Positions 10,801 through 20,723 are shown, counted from the stretch's first letter. The stretch is DNA of 64,000 nucleotides from Hymenobacter lucidus (GCF_020447265.1 NZ_JAJADR010000002.1:992001-1056000); one strand, 5' to 3'. Program-made: numbers and translations. The notes: generated by a model not told the origin, from the letters alone.

Positions 10801-11221
10801 TCAGACGCAGAGCGACCTGTTCTTTAAGTATATCGAGCAGGACAAGTACCTGAGCAAGCACAAAGGCGAATATGCTGAGCGTAACGGTGCCTTGCTGCCA
10901 TGGCGCAACCAGATTGACGTGAAACTGCTCCAGGATCTGTTCGTGAACCTGGGCGACAAGCGCAACACACTGCAGCTGACCCTGGACGTATTCAACGTAG
11001 GTAACCTGCTCAACAGCGACTGGGGCACTACTCAGACGATCAACGCCAGCTCCGTGCTGATCCCGGCCAACCAGGCTGCCCTGGTTCCCGGTGGCACGGT
11101 GAAGCCAACGTTCCGTCTGCAGCTCGACCGTGGCAACCTGGTGCAGGAAACCTTCCGCCGGACGTTGTCGCCTTCGTCGACCTACTACATGCAGTTGGGT
11201 TTGCGCTACATCTTCAACTAA
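7871..11221 (+). pseudogene. Oar-type TonB-dependent outer-membrane receptor interrupted by an in-frame TAG
   Basis: A signal peptide ending near AWSQ is followed by a carboxypeptidase-regulatory-like domain (NGVITDKSGAGLPGATV), a plug domain (VTSVQREQIERLPTISRS, FTVDGSDFNNNFG) and a large beta-barrel ending LGLRYIFN, with the terminal aromatic-residue signal of outer-membrane proteins. Such receptors import large ligands using TonB energy; this subtype resembles Myxococcus Oar. The frame is interrupted once by TAG at 10094-10096, in the context FKFP-stop-TWKSS, and continues in the same frame for another 375 codons. Family members usually have Gln at that place as I recall, so a CAG-to-TAG change is likely. 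As read, the product is 741 residues lacking the end of the barrel. No susC/susD-like partner is present. Confidence 0.9.
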
Positions 11222-11244
11222 TCCTTTCCCAGATTGGTCTCGAA

Positions 11245-11279
11245 AGCGGGTGGAACGTTGTTCCACCCGCTTTTTTTTG
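11245..11279 (+). terminator. Rho-independent terminator after the TonB-dependent receptor
   Basis: Stem AGCGGGTGGAAC with its complement around a short loop, followed by a run of eight T. Confidence 0.9.
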
Positions 11280-11332
11280 TTCCTAATTATCAGTACGATG
11301 CGTTTTTTACCGTTTTTTTTATTTCCCCGGGC

Positions 11333-11363
11333 TTGCACATTCTAAAACCAGCCTTACCTTTGC
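11333..11363 (+). promoter_or_regulatory. Promoter of the tRNA-Ala gene
   Basis: TTG at 11333-11335, a 19-base spacer, then TACCTTTGC at 11355-11363: a full match to the Bacteroidota promoter. The tRNA begins 41 bases after the box. Confidence 0.75.
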
Positions 11364-11403
11364 ATCACAATTACGCAGTACACGACTGCTTAATACTACA
11401 AAC

Positions 11404-11480
<77 letters not shown>

Positions 11481-11481
11481 A

Positions 11482-11511
11482 AAGCCCAACCTTAATCGGT
11501 TGGGCTTTTTT
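11482..11511 (+). terminator. Rho-independent terminator after tRNA-Ala
   Basis: Stem AAGCCCAACC with its complement GGTTGGGCTT around a 6-base loop, followed by a T-run, starting 2 bases after the tRNA CCA. Confidence 0.9.
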
Positions 11512-11549
11512 GTTTTTATTCCGGCAGCTACGCAATGATTGGCTGACAT

Positions 11550-11582
11550 AAAAAAAGCCCCGCTTCAACGGGGCTTTTTTTA
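11550..11582 (-). terminator. Terminator downstream of cysK (bidirectional)
   Basis: AAAAAAAGCCCCG pairs with CGGGGCTTTTTTT around a short loop, giving A and T runs on both flanks. Confidence 0.9.
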
Positions 11583-11599
11583 TGCGGACTTCCGGCTGC

Positions 11600-12520
11600 T
11601 TATACGAAGAGCCCATCTACCGACAAGTACCGCTCACCAGTATCGTAGCAGAAGGTCAGGACGCGGCTGCCCTGGGGCATTTCGGGGAGCTTGCGGGCAA
11701 TAGCAGCCAGCGAAGCACCGGAAGAAACGCCCACGAACATGCCTTCTTCGCGCGCCGCGCGCCGGGCCATGTCGAAGGCTTCCTGCTGGCTGATCTGGAT
11801 GGTGCCGTCTAGAATAGCGGTGTGGAGGTTGGCCGGAATGAAGCCTGCGCCGATACCCTGAATCGGGTGCGGACCGGGCGCGCCGCCACTGATGACGGGC
11901 GACAACTCGGGCTCCACGGCAAAGGTCAGCATGTTTGGAAACTTGGGCTTGAGCACTTCCGTGACGGCTGTGATATGGCCGCCGGTGCCCACGCCGGTAA
12001 TGTGGTAGTCGAAGCCTTCGGGCGCGTCGCGCAGAATTTCCTGGGCCGTGGTTTCGGCGTGCACCTTGATGTTGGCGGGATTCTCGAACTGCATCGGCAT
12101 CCAAGCGCCGGGCGTATCGCGCACCAGTTCGTGGGCTTTTTCGATGGCCCCTTTCATCCCCTTCTCCCGGGGCGTCAGCTCCAGATTGGCCCCGTAGGCG
12201 GCCATCAGGCGGCGGCGCTCAATCGACATCGACTCGGGCATTACCAGCGTAATCTTGTAGCCTTTCACGGCGGCCACCATGGCCAGGCCTACGCCGGTGT
12301 TGCCGGAAGTAGGCTCTACAATCAGGCTGTCGGGAGTCAGCAGGCCATCCTGCTCAGCCTGCTCAATCATCGACAGCGCAATCCGGTCTTTAATGCTGCC
12401 CCCGGGGTTGGCCCGCTCCAGCTTCACCCACACTTCCACATCGGGGCGCTGGGCAAACAGACGATTCAGACGCAATAGGGGCGTGTTGCCAATGGTATCA
12501 AGAATGGAATTAGCTTTCAT
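11600..12520 (-). CDS. cysK: Cysteine synthase (O-acetylserine sulfhydrylase)
   Basis: Replaces the acetyl group of O-acetylserine with sulfide to give cysteine, using pyridoxal phosphate. 306 residues, normal for the family. Visible motifs are the PLP lysine in [10 protein letters not shown] (Lys44), the substrate loop [11 protein letters not shown] (70-80) and the glycine-rich phosphate-binding [11 protein letters not shown]. The start at 12520 ([16 protein letters not shown]) is where family similarity begins; the longer open frame upstream runs into the intergenic gap. It lies 79 bases downstream of the serine acetyltransferase gene on the same strand, so substrate synthesis and use are encoded together. 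CysK and CysM subtypes cannot be separated with certainty. Confidence 0.94.
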   Translation of the reverse strand: MKANSILDTIGNTPLLRLNRLFAQRPDVEVWVKLERANPGGSIKDRIALSMIEQAEQDGLLTPDSLIVEPTSGNTGVGLAMVAAVKGYKITLVMPESMSIERRRLMAAYGANLELTPREKGMKGAIEKAHELVRDTPGAWMPMQFENPANIKVHAETTAQEILRDAPEGFDYHITGVGTGGHITAVTEVLKPKFPNMLTFAVEPELSPVISGGAPGPHPIQGIGAGFIPANLHTAILDGTIQISQQEAFDMARRAAREEGMFVGVSSGASLAAIARKLPEMPQGSRVLTFCYDTGERYLSVDGLFV

Positions 12521-12599
12521 GAGAAAGAAAAGATAAAAAGGTGAACGTGTAAGAGTTGGTTGAATACCACGGGCGGTAGGTGCGCCGGCCTTCGGGCAA

Positions 12600-13427
12600 T
12601 CAGATGGAAAACGTAATGTCGGCGGTGGGGTCTTCCGAGCGGGTGACGTGAATCTGGGCCCGATGGTAAACCCGCGAATGGGACGGCACACTCTCCGTGA
12701 GCCACACGTTGCCACCGATGATACTGTGGCTGCCCACTACGGTGCTCCCCCCTAGGATGGTAGCCCCAGCATAGATTACGGCGTAATCTTCGATGGTAGG
12801 GTGGCGCTTGATGTTGGCTAGGTGCTTGGCCACGCTCAGCGCACCGAGCGTGACGCCCTGAAAAATCTTGACGTGGGCCCCAATTACTGCTGTTTCGCCA
12901 ATAACGATGCCCGTACCGTGGTCGATGCAGAACGAGGGACCAATGCGGGCCCCCGGGTGAATGTCGATGCCGGTGCTGGTGTGGGCGTACTCGCTGAGCA
13001 AGCGCGGCACCCGCGGCACCTGCAGCTGATACAGCGCGTGGGCGAAACGGTGCAGGGCAATGGCGTAAAAACCCGGATAGGTGCTGATAACCTCCGCGCT
13101 GCCCTGAGCGGCCGGATCGGCGGCCACAATGGCAGCGGCGTCGCGCAGGAGCAGTTCCCGCAGCGGCGGCAGCCCCTCAATGCAGGTAGCCGCAATTTGG
13201 TCGGCGGCTTTGGCGTCGAGCACCGAGCGCAGCAGCTCTGCCAGCTCCGTTTGCCAATGATAGAGCACGGCTTCGATGGCATCGGTGCTGCCGAGGGGGC
13301 GCGCAATCCGCTCGGGAAACAGAACCTGCAGCAGCTGATCGGCGAGCAGACAAAAGGCTGGACCAGGTAGCGGCGCGGCGGCCTGCCGGTGGGCAGCAGC
13401 CAGCGACTGAATAAAAGCAGCGTGCAT
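12600..13427 (-). CDS. cysE: Serine O-acetyltransferase
   Basis: Transfers acetyl from acetyl-CoA to serine, the first committed step of cysteine synthesis. 275 residues from the ATG at 13427 ([12 protein letters not shown]). The N-terminal half is helical; the C-terminal half is a left-handed beta-helix of hexapeptide repeats containing [17 protein letters not shown] and [14 protein letters not shown], with the active-site His in IDHGTG. The C-terminus ends in Ile (ITFSI), consistent with the tail that docks in the CysK active site in the cysteine synthase complex. The upstream open frame (to 13574) is not conserved-looking. Cotranscribed with cysK. Confidence 0.94.
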   Translation of the reverse strand: MHAAFIQSLAAAHRQAAAPLPGPAFCLLADQLLQVLFPERIARPLGSTDAIEAVLYHWQTELAELLRSVLDAKAADQIAATCIEGLPPLRELLLRDAAAIVAADPAAQGSAEVISTYPGFYAIALHRFAHALYQLQVPRVPRLLSEYAHTSTGIDIHPGARIGPSFCIDHGTGIVIGETAVIGAHVKIFQGVTLGALSVAKHLANIKRHPTIEDYAVIYAGATILGGSTVVGSHSIIGGNVWLTESVPSHSRVYHRAQIHVTRSEDPTADITFSI

Positions 13428-13612
13428 GAGGCGGGGCGAAAACTGGGGCCGCCCGAAAAAGGCGGCTGACTTGCGGCGCAAGATAATGGGCGCAACGTAT
13501 GCTGCAACCGGCAGCCAGGCGGAAGGTTTGTCACACAACCGCCGGCGGCCGGGCTGCGTTAGTCTACCCAACATACGTTGTACTCAACCCCTCACCTCAC
13601 TCCTACTTCATT

Positions 13613-13954
13613 ATGGCTGATACCACCATCACCAAAATCGACTCTAAGTATTCACCCAAAGGCCACGACGGCGAGAAATACCTAGCCTCCGGCGTGCACG
13701 TATCTATGCGGCTGTGGGAAAATGAGCAACCCGGCGAGGCCAAAGAAGCCGTGACGCGCCCCTACGAAACGGTGGGCTACGTTATCAGCGGCCGGGCCGA
13801 GTTGCAGATCGAAGGGCAGACAGTGGTGCTTGAGCCCGGCAACTCCTGGGTAGTGCCCAAAGGCTCGTCGCACAGCTACAAGGTACTCGAAGCCTTTACG
13901 GCTGTGGAGGCTACCACACCCCCAGCCCAGGTACATGGCCGCGAAGAGGCCTAG
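13613..13954 (+). CDS. Small cupin-domain protein
   Basis: 113 residues forming one conserved beta-barrel (cupin 2) domain: RPYETVGYVISGRAELQIEG, LEPGNSWVVPKGSSHSYKV. The first cupin motif lacks the usual paired histidines (VGYVISG in place of HxH), so metal binding is doubtful; the second keeps a His in SSHSYKV. The ligand or reaction is unknown. The start at 13613 (MADTTITKID) is chosen because the upstream extension is inside the divergent cysE promoter region. It stands alone and ends in a terminator at 13983. Confidence 0.82.
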   Translation: MADTTITKIDSKYSPKGHDGEKYLASGVHVSMRLWENEQPGEAKEAVTRPYETVGYVISGRAELQIEGQTVVLEPGNSWVVPKGSSHSYKVLEAFTAVEATTPPAQVHGREEA

Positions 13955-13982
13955 ACTTCCCTACAATTCTCATTATGAGAAG

Positions 13983-14012
13983 CGCCGGTCCTTATAAAGG
14001 ACCGGCGTTTTT
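13983..14012 (+). terminator. Rho-independent terminator after the cupin gene
   Basis: Stem CGCCGGTCCTT with its complement AAGGACCGGCG around a short loop, then TTTTTT. Confidence 0.9.
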
Positions 14013-14328
14013 TATGGCAGTCGTTTGCATTTATCTGATACATACTAACTTCAGCAGACTGCGAAACCAACTAATATTTTTATCGTTTGGCCATTCTGAT
14101 GAGCAGCTGGCGGCAAATAGAGCAGCAGCTATAAAATTATTTATATACATCTATAAAACAATTACTTATCTTATAACTTACTTCCAAACCACCCTGAATT
14201 TAGCACATTAGGGGCAGTAGAAGGCATGATCTGACAAAAATCAGAATTTCACGCCCTAAAACAGAATTATTCCTAACCTAACGCGGCTAAATCCCGTTCA
14301 GGGGCCACCGCACTTTCTCACTTTGGCT
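14013..14328. other. AT-rich intergenic stretch upstream of the beta-helix gene
   Basis: About 315 bases of much lower GC than the neighbours, especially 14110-14215. I find no credible gene. It presumably carries the promoter of the secreted protein at 14329, but no exact TTG-N19-TAnnTTTG match was seen. Confidence 0.5.
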
Positions 14329-17280
14329 ATGAAACACTCTGTACGACTTCTCCCTTTCTTTTTACTCCAGTTCCTGGCGGGTGAGTTTCTGCCGGCCGCG
14401 CAGGCCCAGCCCAGCCGGCCGGCGGCAGCCGCACTGTATGTGAATGATGCAGCCCAAATCGGGGACGCCTTCACGACGGCAACTGGCAATGATGCCACCG
14501 GTAATGGGAGCAGCAGCGCACCCTACGCCACTGTGGCCCAGGCCTTGGCTAACGCCGATGCCACGACAACAACGATTTTCATCGACGCTGGCACCTACCC
14601 GGAGCGGGTAGTACTCAACAAGAACATCAGCCTGCAGGGCGTGGATACGGCCCGTACAGTGTTTGACGGCGGCTTAGCCCCAAGTGACATCCAAACTCAG
14701 GAAACGGGCATTTTCATTACGGCCGTGGGTGGCACGCCCGGCAACCCAGTTACCATTGCTGACCTGAAAGTGCGGGCCTACGACTACGGTATTCAGAACG
14801 ACAACCAGGTAAACCACGTCAACTTCCTCATTGAAGACGTGGCCGTGACCCAGAACCGGCAGTTTGGCATTTACTGGAACGGGCAGCTCACGTTCACCGA
14901 GAATATCACTTTTCGCCGGGTGCGCGCCACCAAAACGGCGTTGGAGCCCAATACGCGCAATAATGGCGCAGGCCGTGGCCTATTTCTGGTGAATGGCAAC
15001 AAAATCAACATCACGATTGAGGACGGCGTATTTGAGCAGAATCGCCGGGCTGGCATCGACATCAACGACGGCAGCGTTAGTGGCCTTATTATCCGCAACA
15101 ACCGGCTCGGCTTCAACCTCGGGCCGGGTATTGCGGTGCTGGGCGCGGCCGGCTTGCGCGACGGTGGCGGCAATTTTCTGACGCCGGCGGCCCTGATTGA
15201 GAACAACTTTATCCGCAACAACGCCTCTAATGGCCTAGAACTCAAGTCGTGCACGGGTACGGGCCGCAGTAGCGGCCCGGGCAGCTTCGTGGTGCGTAAC
15301 AACTACGTAGTACGCACCATTGGAGCCCCCACCAACTTGGCGGAGGACAATGCTGGCCTGGCCTTCGTTGACCGGGACCGGAACGTTATTATTACCGGGG
15401 GTGGCGTAACCGGCGACCTGACCACGGGCGGCGCCTATATTCAGAATAACATCGTGCGCGGCTACCTGGCCGATGCTCTCCGCACGTTTATCGGTATCAA
15501 TGGGTTTGGCATGGTGCTGGAAGGACCCAATAACAAGGTTTTTGGCAACGTGGTGGCTCAGTGCCAGCGCGGCATTCAGGTGCAGGACCGCCCCGCCAAC
15601 AGCACTGGCTCCACAGCCTTTTTCGACATTGACCGCAACGCCTCGCTCAGCTCCGTGGGCGACAGTATTCAGCGCAACCGCCTCGACAGCTGCACTACTG
15701 CCATTCGGGCCGTAAACCTGACTTCCCTGGTAAATGCCTCCCTGAACTGGCTGGGCAGCAGCACAGCTACTACTGTGCGCGGTGCCAGCGGCCAGAACGG
15801 CTTGGTAATAACCCTGGGTGGACCGGCCACGAGCTTCGCGCAGGTATCGTCGCTGGGGGCTACGGGCCGGCTCGACTACACGCCTTTCCTGCATACCAGC
15901 ACCGATATGGCGGCCACGGCTGGCTTTCAGGGCAACTTCAGCTACCTGCACGTCGACGGGTTCGGACCTAACATGGGCGCCGACAGCCGCTTACAGGAAG
16001 GCCTAACGAATGTGGAGGAAGCGGGTACCTTAGAGCTGGTAGCAACTACCTACGATGGCACGGCCACCGTTACCAAAACCGTAACCCTGACCAACGACGG
16101 CGCTACGACACTGCAAAACCTACTGCTGAACGCGCCGGCCAAAACGGCCAGCCTGGCCGCGCCCTTCAGCTTGTCGGGTAACCTTACGCTGACCAGCGGC
16201 TTGCTTAACACCTCGGCGGGCCTGCTAACTCTCACGGCCGGAGCTACGGCCACGGAAGGCAACGCAGCTTCCTACGTGAATGGGCCGCTACGCAAGCTTG
16301 GCAACACGGCTTTTGTATTTCCCATCGGTAAAGGCGGCGTGTGGGCCCGACTTGCTATTTCGGCCCCTGCTGATGCAGCCTCGGCTTTCACCGGCGAATA
16401 TTTTGCCACCCGCTACGCTACGCTCACGGCGGCCCCGCCCCTGAGTGAGCCCAGCTACGTAGAATACTGGAACCTGGACCGCACTGGCTCGACCAGCCCC
16501 GTCGGCGTGCGGCTCTACTGGGAAAATAGCGGCCGCAGCGGTATCAACGAGTTTTCGAACGATTTGCAGGTGGCCCGTTTTGATGGCAGCACCTGGGTAA
16601 CGGAAGGTAACGGCGGACTGGGCGGCACGTTGCCGGCCGGCTCGGTAGCCTCGGCCGGACCGGTGGCCAGCTTCGGACCGTTTACTTTCGGCTCGTTGTC
16701 GCCCAACGTCAATCCGCTGCCAGTGGAGTTGGTTGCCTTCACGGCCATCGAACGGCAGCCGGGCGTAGTAACGCTGGATTGGCGCACGGCTGCTGAGAAA
16801 AACAACAAGGGTTTTGCCGTTGAGCGCAGCATCGATGCCACGAAGTGGCAGCAGTTGGCTTTTGTGGAAGGCCAGGGGACTGTGACGAAAACCAGCAGCT
16901 ACACCTACCGCGACCAGCTGGATGACGTGGCTGCTCCCCTACTCTACTACCGCTTGCGCCAGGTCGATACCGATGGGCAGGTGTCTTACTCGCCGGTTGC
17001 CTCCGTAGCTCGCGGCACCGAATCGGCGCAGGCAGTCACGTTTGCCCTGGTTCCCAACCCCGCTACCAGCTATACCACGCTGCGGCTTTCGGCACCCGTA
17101 ACCGGGCCGCTTCAGGTTGCCATTACTGATCTGGCGGGCCGGTCGGTGTTGCGTACCGAAGTGCGCGACCCGGCCCGCCAGCAGCTGACGTTGCCCGCGA
17201 CCCTGCCAGTTGGTACTTACTTGGTGCGGGTAACGGGTCCGGGCGTTTCCGGCCGTGCCCTGCGCTTGGTGAAACAGTAG
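14329..17280 (+). CDS. Secreted right-handed parallel beta-helix protein with T9SS sorting tail
   Basis: 983 residues. A signal peptide (MKHSVRLLPFFLLQFLAG to about AQAQ) leads into a pectate-lyase-like beta-helix over roughly residues 40-510, starting with the DUF1565-like ATGNGSSSAPYATVAQAL and containing many xIxNN turns (IEDVAVTQN, IIRNNRLGFN, LIENNFIRNN). A later beta-sandwich region ends with a type A T9SS sorting domain (FALVPNPATSYTTLRLS ... GTYLVRV). The protein should be exported by Sec and T9SS to the cell surface. Beta-helix proteins of this sort often bind or cut polysaccharides, but no catalytic set can be assigned. Start at ATG 14329 rather than TTG 14323. Confidence 0.9.
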   Translation: MKHSVRLLPFFLLQFLAGEFLPAAQAQPSRPAAAALYVNDAAQIGDAFTTATGNDATGNGSSSAPYATVAQALANADATTTTIFIDAGTYPERVVLNKNISLQGVDTARTVFDGGLAPSDIQTQETGIFITAVGGTPGNPVTIADLKVRAYDYGIQNDNQVNHVNFLIEDVAVTQNRQFGIYWNGQLTFTENITFRRVRATKTALEPNTRNNGAGRGLFLVNGNKINITIEDGVFEQNRRAGIDINDGSVSGLIIRNNRLGFNLGPGIAVLGAAGLRDGGGNFLTPAALIENNFIRNNASNGLELKSCTGTGRSSGPGSFVVRNNYVVRTIGAPTNLAEDNAGLAFVDRDRNVIITGGGVTGDLTTGGAYIQNNIVRGYLADALRTFIGINGFGMVLEGPNNKVFGNVVAQCQRGIQVQDRPANSTGSTAFFDIDRNASLSSVGDSIQRNRLDSCTTAIRAVNLTSLVNASLNWLGSSTATTVRGASGQNGLVITLGGPATSFAQVSSLGATGRLDYTPFLHTSTDMAATAGFQGNFSYLHVDGFGPNMGADSRLQEGLTNVEEAGTLELVATTYDGTATVTKTVTLTNDGATTLQNLLLNAPAKTASLAAPFSLSGNLTLTSGLLNTSAGLLTLTAGATATEGNAASYVNGPLRKLGNTAFVFPIGKGGVWARLAISAPADAASAFTGEYFATRYATLTAAPPLSEPSYVEYWNLDRTGSTSPVGVRLYWENSGRSGINEFSNDLQVARFDGSTWVTEGNGGLGGTLPAGSVASAGPVASFGPFTFGSLSPNVNPLPVELVAFTAIERQPGVVTLDWRTAAEKNNKGFAVERSIDATKWQQLAFVEGQGTVTKTSSYTYRDQLDDVAAPLLYYRLRQVDTDGQVSYSPVASVARGTESAQAVTFALVPNPATSYTTLRLSAPVTGPLQVAITDLAGRSVLRTEVRDPARQQLTLPATLPVGTYLVRVTGPGVSGRALRLVKQ

Positions 17281-17289
17281 GCCCTGCTT

Positions 17290-17345
17290 AGGATTCCATA
17301 AAAAGAGGCTACCGGAGTTCCGGTGGCCTCTTTTTATGGAATCCT
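17290..17345. terminator. Long bidirectional terminator
   Basis: 27-base arms with one mismatch (AGGATTCCATAAAAAGAGGC at the left end) around a 3-base loop; A and T runs lie inside the arms. It separates two convergent genes. Confidence 0.85.
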
Positions 17346-17361
17346 GTTGGATTATTGCCGC

Positions 17362-19350
17362 TCAGCGCATCAGCTCAATCTTCTGGATACGGTCCCCGAT
17401 TTCGAGGCGGCTTACGACGTCCATGCCACTTATAACCTGGGCGAAGATGGTGTATCGGCCGTCGAGGTGGGGCGTGGGAGCGTGGGTGATGAACCATTGG
17501 CAGCTCTCGGTGTCTTTGCCGGCCGAGGCCAACCCTACAGCACCTTCCCCATAGCGCAGGTCGGCAAACTCGGAGCGCAGGTTGTAGTCGGAGCTGCCCC
17601 AGCCGTCACCGCGCGGGCAGCCGCCCTGGGCCACGAAGTTGGGCACCACGCGGTGAAAGTTTTTACCGTTGTAAAAGCCCTTATTCACCAAATCCACGAA
17701 GCTGGCCACCGAGCCGGGTGCCTCATTTACGAGCAGCCGAAAAACCACTAGGCCCTTACTGGTGGTAATAACCGCCCGCTGGCCTGCTGGAATAGCCTGC
17801 ACCGCGCTCCAGTTGATGGGATGGGTAGCGGCTTTGGCCACCGGGAAAGGCGCGGTTTCCTTTTTCTCCAGGTAATCAATAGTTTGCTGCAACGACTGCC
17901 AAGCTTCCAGGTCGCGGGGTAGTACCAGCTTTTCGCGGGCCTGCTTGAGAAAATCCGCGTTGGCAAACAGGCGGCGCATATCCAGCTTTGGGTCCCGGAT
18001 GGCCTCGGCAGCCGTACCCATCAGGGCCACGTCGCCGCTGGCTATAGCCCGCTGCATGGTGAGGGCAAAGGCCGGCTGCTGCTCCACCGCAAATCCAGCT
18101 AGTCGCCGCATAGCCACCAATGCCTCGATGCCATAAGTACCGATGACCACGGGCCGGGCCGGAGCAAACGTAACTTTGGTTACGAACTCATACGCCCCGG
18201 CATCTTCACCCAGTGCCTTGAGCAGGTAGCCTTTCTCGTACACATCGGTAGCGGTGGCGTAACGTTCCTGCACAGCGGCCCGAATGGCATTCTGCTCGGC
18301 TCCACCCAACCTCAGGGCAGCGGCCAGCAAGGTGGCCCGGGGCCGCCAGGCAGTTAGCTTATTGGCTTTTTCCAGAAACATTACGCCCGGCTCCCCGGTG
18401 GCATTGTTCAGGAAAAACTCGGCCGCCGTAAGGGCTACGTGCTCGTGCGCATCAGTCAGGGCGGCCCAGGCGGCCTCTTTTACGGGGGCATACTGCGCGG
18501 CCGTCATGGCCCGTAGCGCGCTAATCCGGACTCGATAATCCGGGTCGCGGCGGGCCAGATTTGCCAACACGCCGGGCACGGTAGGGGCCTGGCTGGCTTT
18601 GCTCAAAGCAGCAGCGGCAGCGCTACGCACGGCGTAGGCTGGGTCGTTTTGGGCTACGCTGCCAATAGCCGCCGCGTAGGAATTCAGGTTCAGGCCCCGG
18701 GTGCGGGCCAGAGCACTGGCCGCCGCCAGCCGGGCCCGGTACGGATTGGCCGAGTTGAGCAGCTGCACAAGCCGCCCTACGGCTCCTTCCGATGTAACAC
18801 CGCGCAGCCCGGCCCGGTACAAGCCCCAGGCCTGCCCCGACAAAGCGGCGGTATCGGCGCCTAGCGCCGGGGGCAGCCGCACGAGATTGCCAAGTCCCGC
18901 CCGCGACACGCAGCGGCCCAGAGACTCCAGCGCATACTGGCGAGCCAGCGCGTCTTTTTCCTGGAATATCCGCTCCCGCAACGCCATTTCGGCCGTGCTG
19001 TCGGCCGTTTGGCCTAGGGCATAGGCCGCCGCCACCCGCACCCCGGCATCCGCATCGCCCAGGCGGGCCGACAGGGCGGCTACGCTGGCTTTGTCCTGCA
19101 CCGAGGCCAGAGCCAATGCGGCTTCGCGGCGGTAGAGGGCGTCGGGCCGGTCGAGGAAAGGCAGCAGAGCGGCCGTCTGGCGCTCATCCTGGGCGGTGGC
19201 AATCTGCCGCAGGGTTGCATCCGCGAATTTGTTGGGAGCCGTGGCGGTGGCGGCCGTGCGGGGCGAGATGGTACAGGCAGGCAGGCCCAGGCTCAAGGAG
19301 CCCAGCGCGGTAGTGGCCGCGGCCAGCCGGCAAAAGGAGAGGTGGTTCAT
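17362..19350 (-). CDS. HEAT-repeat lipoprotein with C-terminal cyclophilin peptidyl-prolyl isomerase
   Basis: 662 residues. The N-terminus is a lipoprotein signal with lipobox GLPAC (Cys26). Residues about 50-340 consist of repeated helical pairs (REAALALASV, VRVAAAYALGQ, VRSAAAAALSKA, VRISALRAM) typical of HEAT/PBS lyase-like repeats, and a further helical region follows. Residues about 510-662 are a cyclophilin domain: FHRVVPNFVAQGG carries the catalytic Arg and the conserved Phe and Gln, then CQWFIT and HLDGRYTIFAQV. It likely acts in the periplasm at the membrane, isomerising prolyl bonds in a client recruited by the HEAT scaffold. It stands alone. The fusion is less common than free cyclophilin. 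Confidence 0.9.
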   Translation of the reverse strand: MNHLSFCRLAAATTALGSLSLGLPACTISPRTAATATAPNKFADATLRQIATAQDERQTAALLPFLDRPDALYRREAALALASVQDKASVAALSARLGDADAGVRVAAAYALGQTADSTAEMALRERIFQEKDALARQYALESLGRCVSRAGLGNLVRLPPALGADTAALSGQAWGLYRAGLRGVTSEGAVGRLVQLLNSANPYRARLAAASALARTRGLNLNSYAAAIGSVAQNDPAYAVRSAAAAALSKASQAPTVPGVLANLARRDPDYRVRISALRAMTAAQYAPVKEAAWAALTDAHEHVALTAAEFFLNNATGEPGVMFLEKANKLTAWRPRATLLAAALRLGGAEQNAIRAAVQERYATATDVYEKGYLLKALGEDAGAYEFVTKVTFAPARPVVIGTYGIEALVAMRRLAGFAVEQQPAFALTMQRAIASGDVALMGTAAEAIRDPKLDMRRLFANADFLKQAREKLVLPRDLEAWQSLQQTIDYLEKKETAPFPVAKAATHPINWSAVQAIPAGQRAVITTSKGLVVFRLLVNEAPGSVASFVDLVNKGFYNGKNFHRVVPNFVAQGGCPRGDGWGSSDYNLRSEFADLRYGEGAVGLASAGKDTESCQWFITHAPTPHLDGRYTIFAQVISGMDVVSRLEIGDRIQKIELMR

Positions 19351-19438
19351 GGTTGCCCCAAAATAGCCAAAATCCGCGGCGCTGCTACGCCCACGCCCGA
19401 ACTATCGTGCACGGTAGCTCGGCGGGCGACTAAGTATT

Positions 19439-20512
19439 CTACCGGGCGGCTACTTCGCTTTCCACTTCCTTCAGCACGCCCGCCAGCTGCCGGAACAGCT
19501 CTTCGTTGCCGGTTTGGTGGTAGCCGGCCAGGGCCTGCTCGTAGCCGGTCAGGTCGTAGAGAAAGGCCTTCACACTGTCGGCCGTCAGGGCGCTGAAATG
19601 GCGGCCGTAACCCAGCTTCTCCACTTCGGCCGCGTTGAGAAACTGCTCGAACTGGGCCGGAATCGGGATGGCACAGATGGGCTTGCGCAGGTACACGGCC
19701 TCACTAATGAGCGAAAAGCCGCCGTTGGTAATAACGGCCCGGGCCCCGGCCAAATCGTCGATAAAACCCTGCTCACTAAAGCTCCTCAGCTGCACGTTGC
19801 CGTGGCTTTCTTCCTTATTGAAGCCATAAACCCGAAACTGCTGGCCGGGCAGCTGCTGCAGCATGGGTACCAGGTCCTTCTGGTTGGTAGCCGACTGGTA
19901 CACGAGTACATAGTCGCCGCGGGTAGGCTTGGCGGCCAGAATTTCGGGCCGGATGATGGGCGGCACCAGCGTGGTATTTTCCCGGATAACGGGCAGCGGG
20001 AAAAACGTAGTAATGAGGTAATGGCGGCTACGCGGCAGCTTCACGCGCACAATTTGTCGCGCCAGGTTCAGGTTGGCCCGCTCGGCCGGCGGCACCGGCA
20101 CATCCAGCTGGGCCCGGCTGATGATCTGCATGTTGTCGATGCTGATAAGGGGCAGGCGGCGCCACTTGGCAAAGAAGTAGCTAAACGACTCGAAGTCGGA
20201 AATAACCAGCTCGGGCTCGAAGTCGCAGAGCAGCTCGCGGTATTTGGCGAAGTTGACCCGCAGATTGTCCGGAGCTGTGCGCAGGGTGAGGGCCGCCGTG
20301 CGCGACTTCGACACCGTCAGGTTGCGGTAGGCCAGGTGAAAGCCGCGGATTTCGTGGACGCGGCCGGGGAAGTTGACGGCCAGCATCTGGTAGGCCCGGG
20401 CGCTGCTCACCACGCACACATTATGCCCCTGACTGAGCAGATGCCCGATAACAACTTTGCTGCGGGTAGCGTGGCCGAGGCCTTCGCCGGGCACGCCGTA
20501 GAGAATATTCAT
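19439..20512 (-). CDS. MurG-like GT-B glycosyltransferase
   Basis: 357 residues starting MNILYGVPGEGLGHATRS, the nucleotide-sugar transferase N-terminus with the GLGHA loop of family 28/1-like enzymes. The C-terminal half has VITNGGFSLISEAVYLRKPICAIP, the donor-binding segment shared with MurG and MGDG synthase relatives. It resembles the uncharacterised MJ1255/VC2487 family rather than true MurG. Donor and acceptor are unknown. A monocistronic gene, divergent from the lipoprotein at 20724. The ATG at 20512 opens straight into the family motif. Confidence 0.85.
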   Translation of the reverse strand: MNILYGVPGEGLGHATRSKVVIGHLLSQGHNVCVVSSARAYQMLAVNFPGRVHEIRGFHLAYRNLTVSKSRTAALTLRTAPDNLRVNFAKYRELLCDFEPELVISDFESFSYFFAKWRRLPLISIDNMQIISRAQLDVPVPPAERANLNLARQIVRVKLPRSRHYLITTFFPLPVIRENTTLVPPIIRPEILAAKPTRGDYVLVYQSATNQKDLVPMLQQLPGQQFRVYGFNKEESHGNVQLRSFSEQGFIDDLAGARAVITNGGFSLISEAVYLRKPICAIPIPAQFEQFLNAAEVEKLGYGRHFSALTADSVKAFLYDLTGYEQALAGYHQTGNEELFRQLAGVLKEVESEVAAR

Positions 20513-20723
20513 GGCTGGATTCTTAGCTGCTTGGTGCTGTCAAATAACCGAAATGTTGGCCATAGCCCGTTAGCTTCCCCAGCAGCCGGCGTATTTTCGC
20601 CGCCCAACGGCCCTTTTCCGCTCATCTGGCAAACCAGCCCTGCGTACTTTCGGCCTGGTTTTCGTTAACGGGCCTTGCTGGCTTCTCCCCTCCTACTCTA
20701 GCCGTACTGGCTGCTTTTAGCTT

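Noticed and set aside
10073..11338. 421-codon open frame on the minus strand over the end of the TonB receptor
   Set aside because: Shadow of the receptor's C-terminal barrel, which continues in frame after the amber codon.
17290..17345. Long inverted repeat as a mobile element
   Set aside because: Position between convergent genes, short loop and A/T runs make a bidirectional terminator the better explanation.
19514..20668. 384-codon open frame on the plus strand
   Set aside because: Antisense to the glycosyltransferase; high-GC codon structure keeps the complementary frame open.
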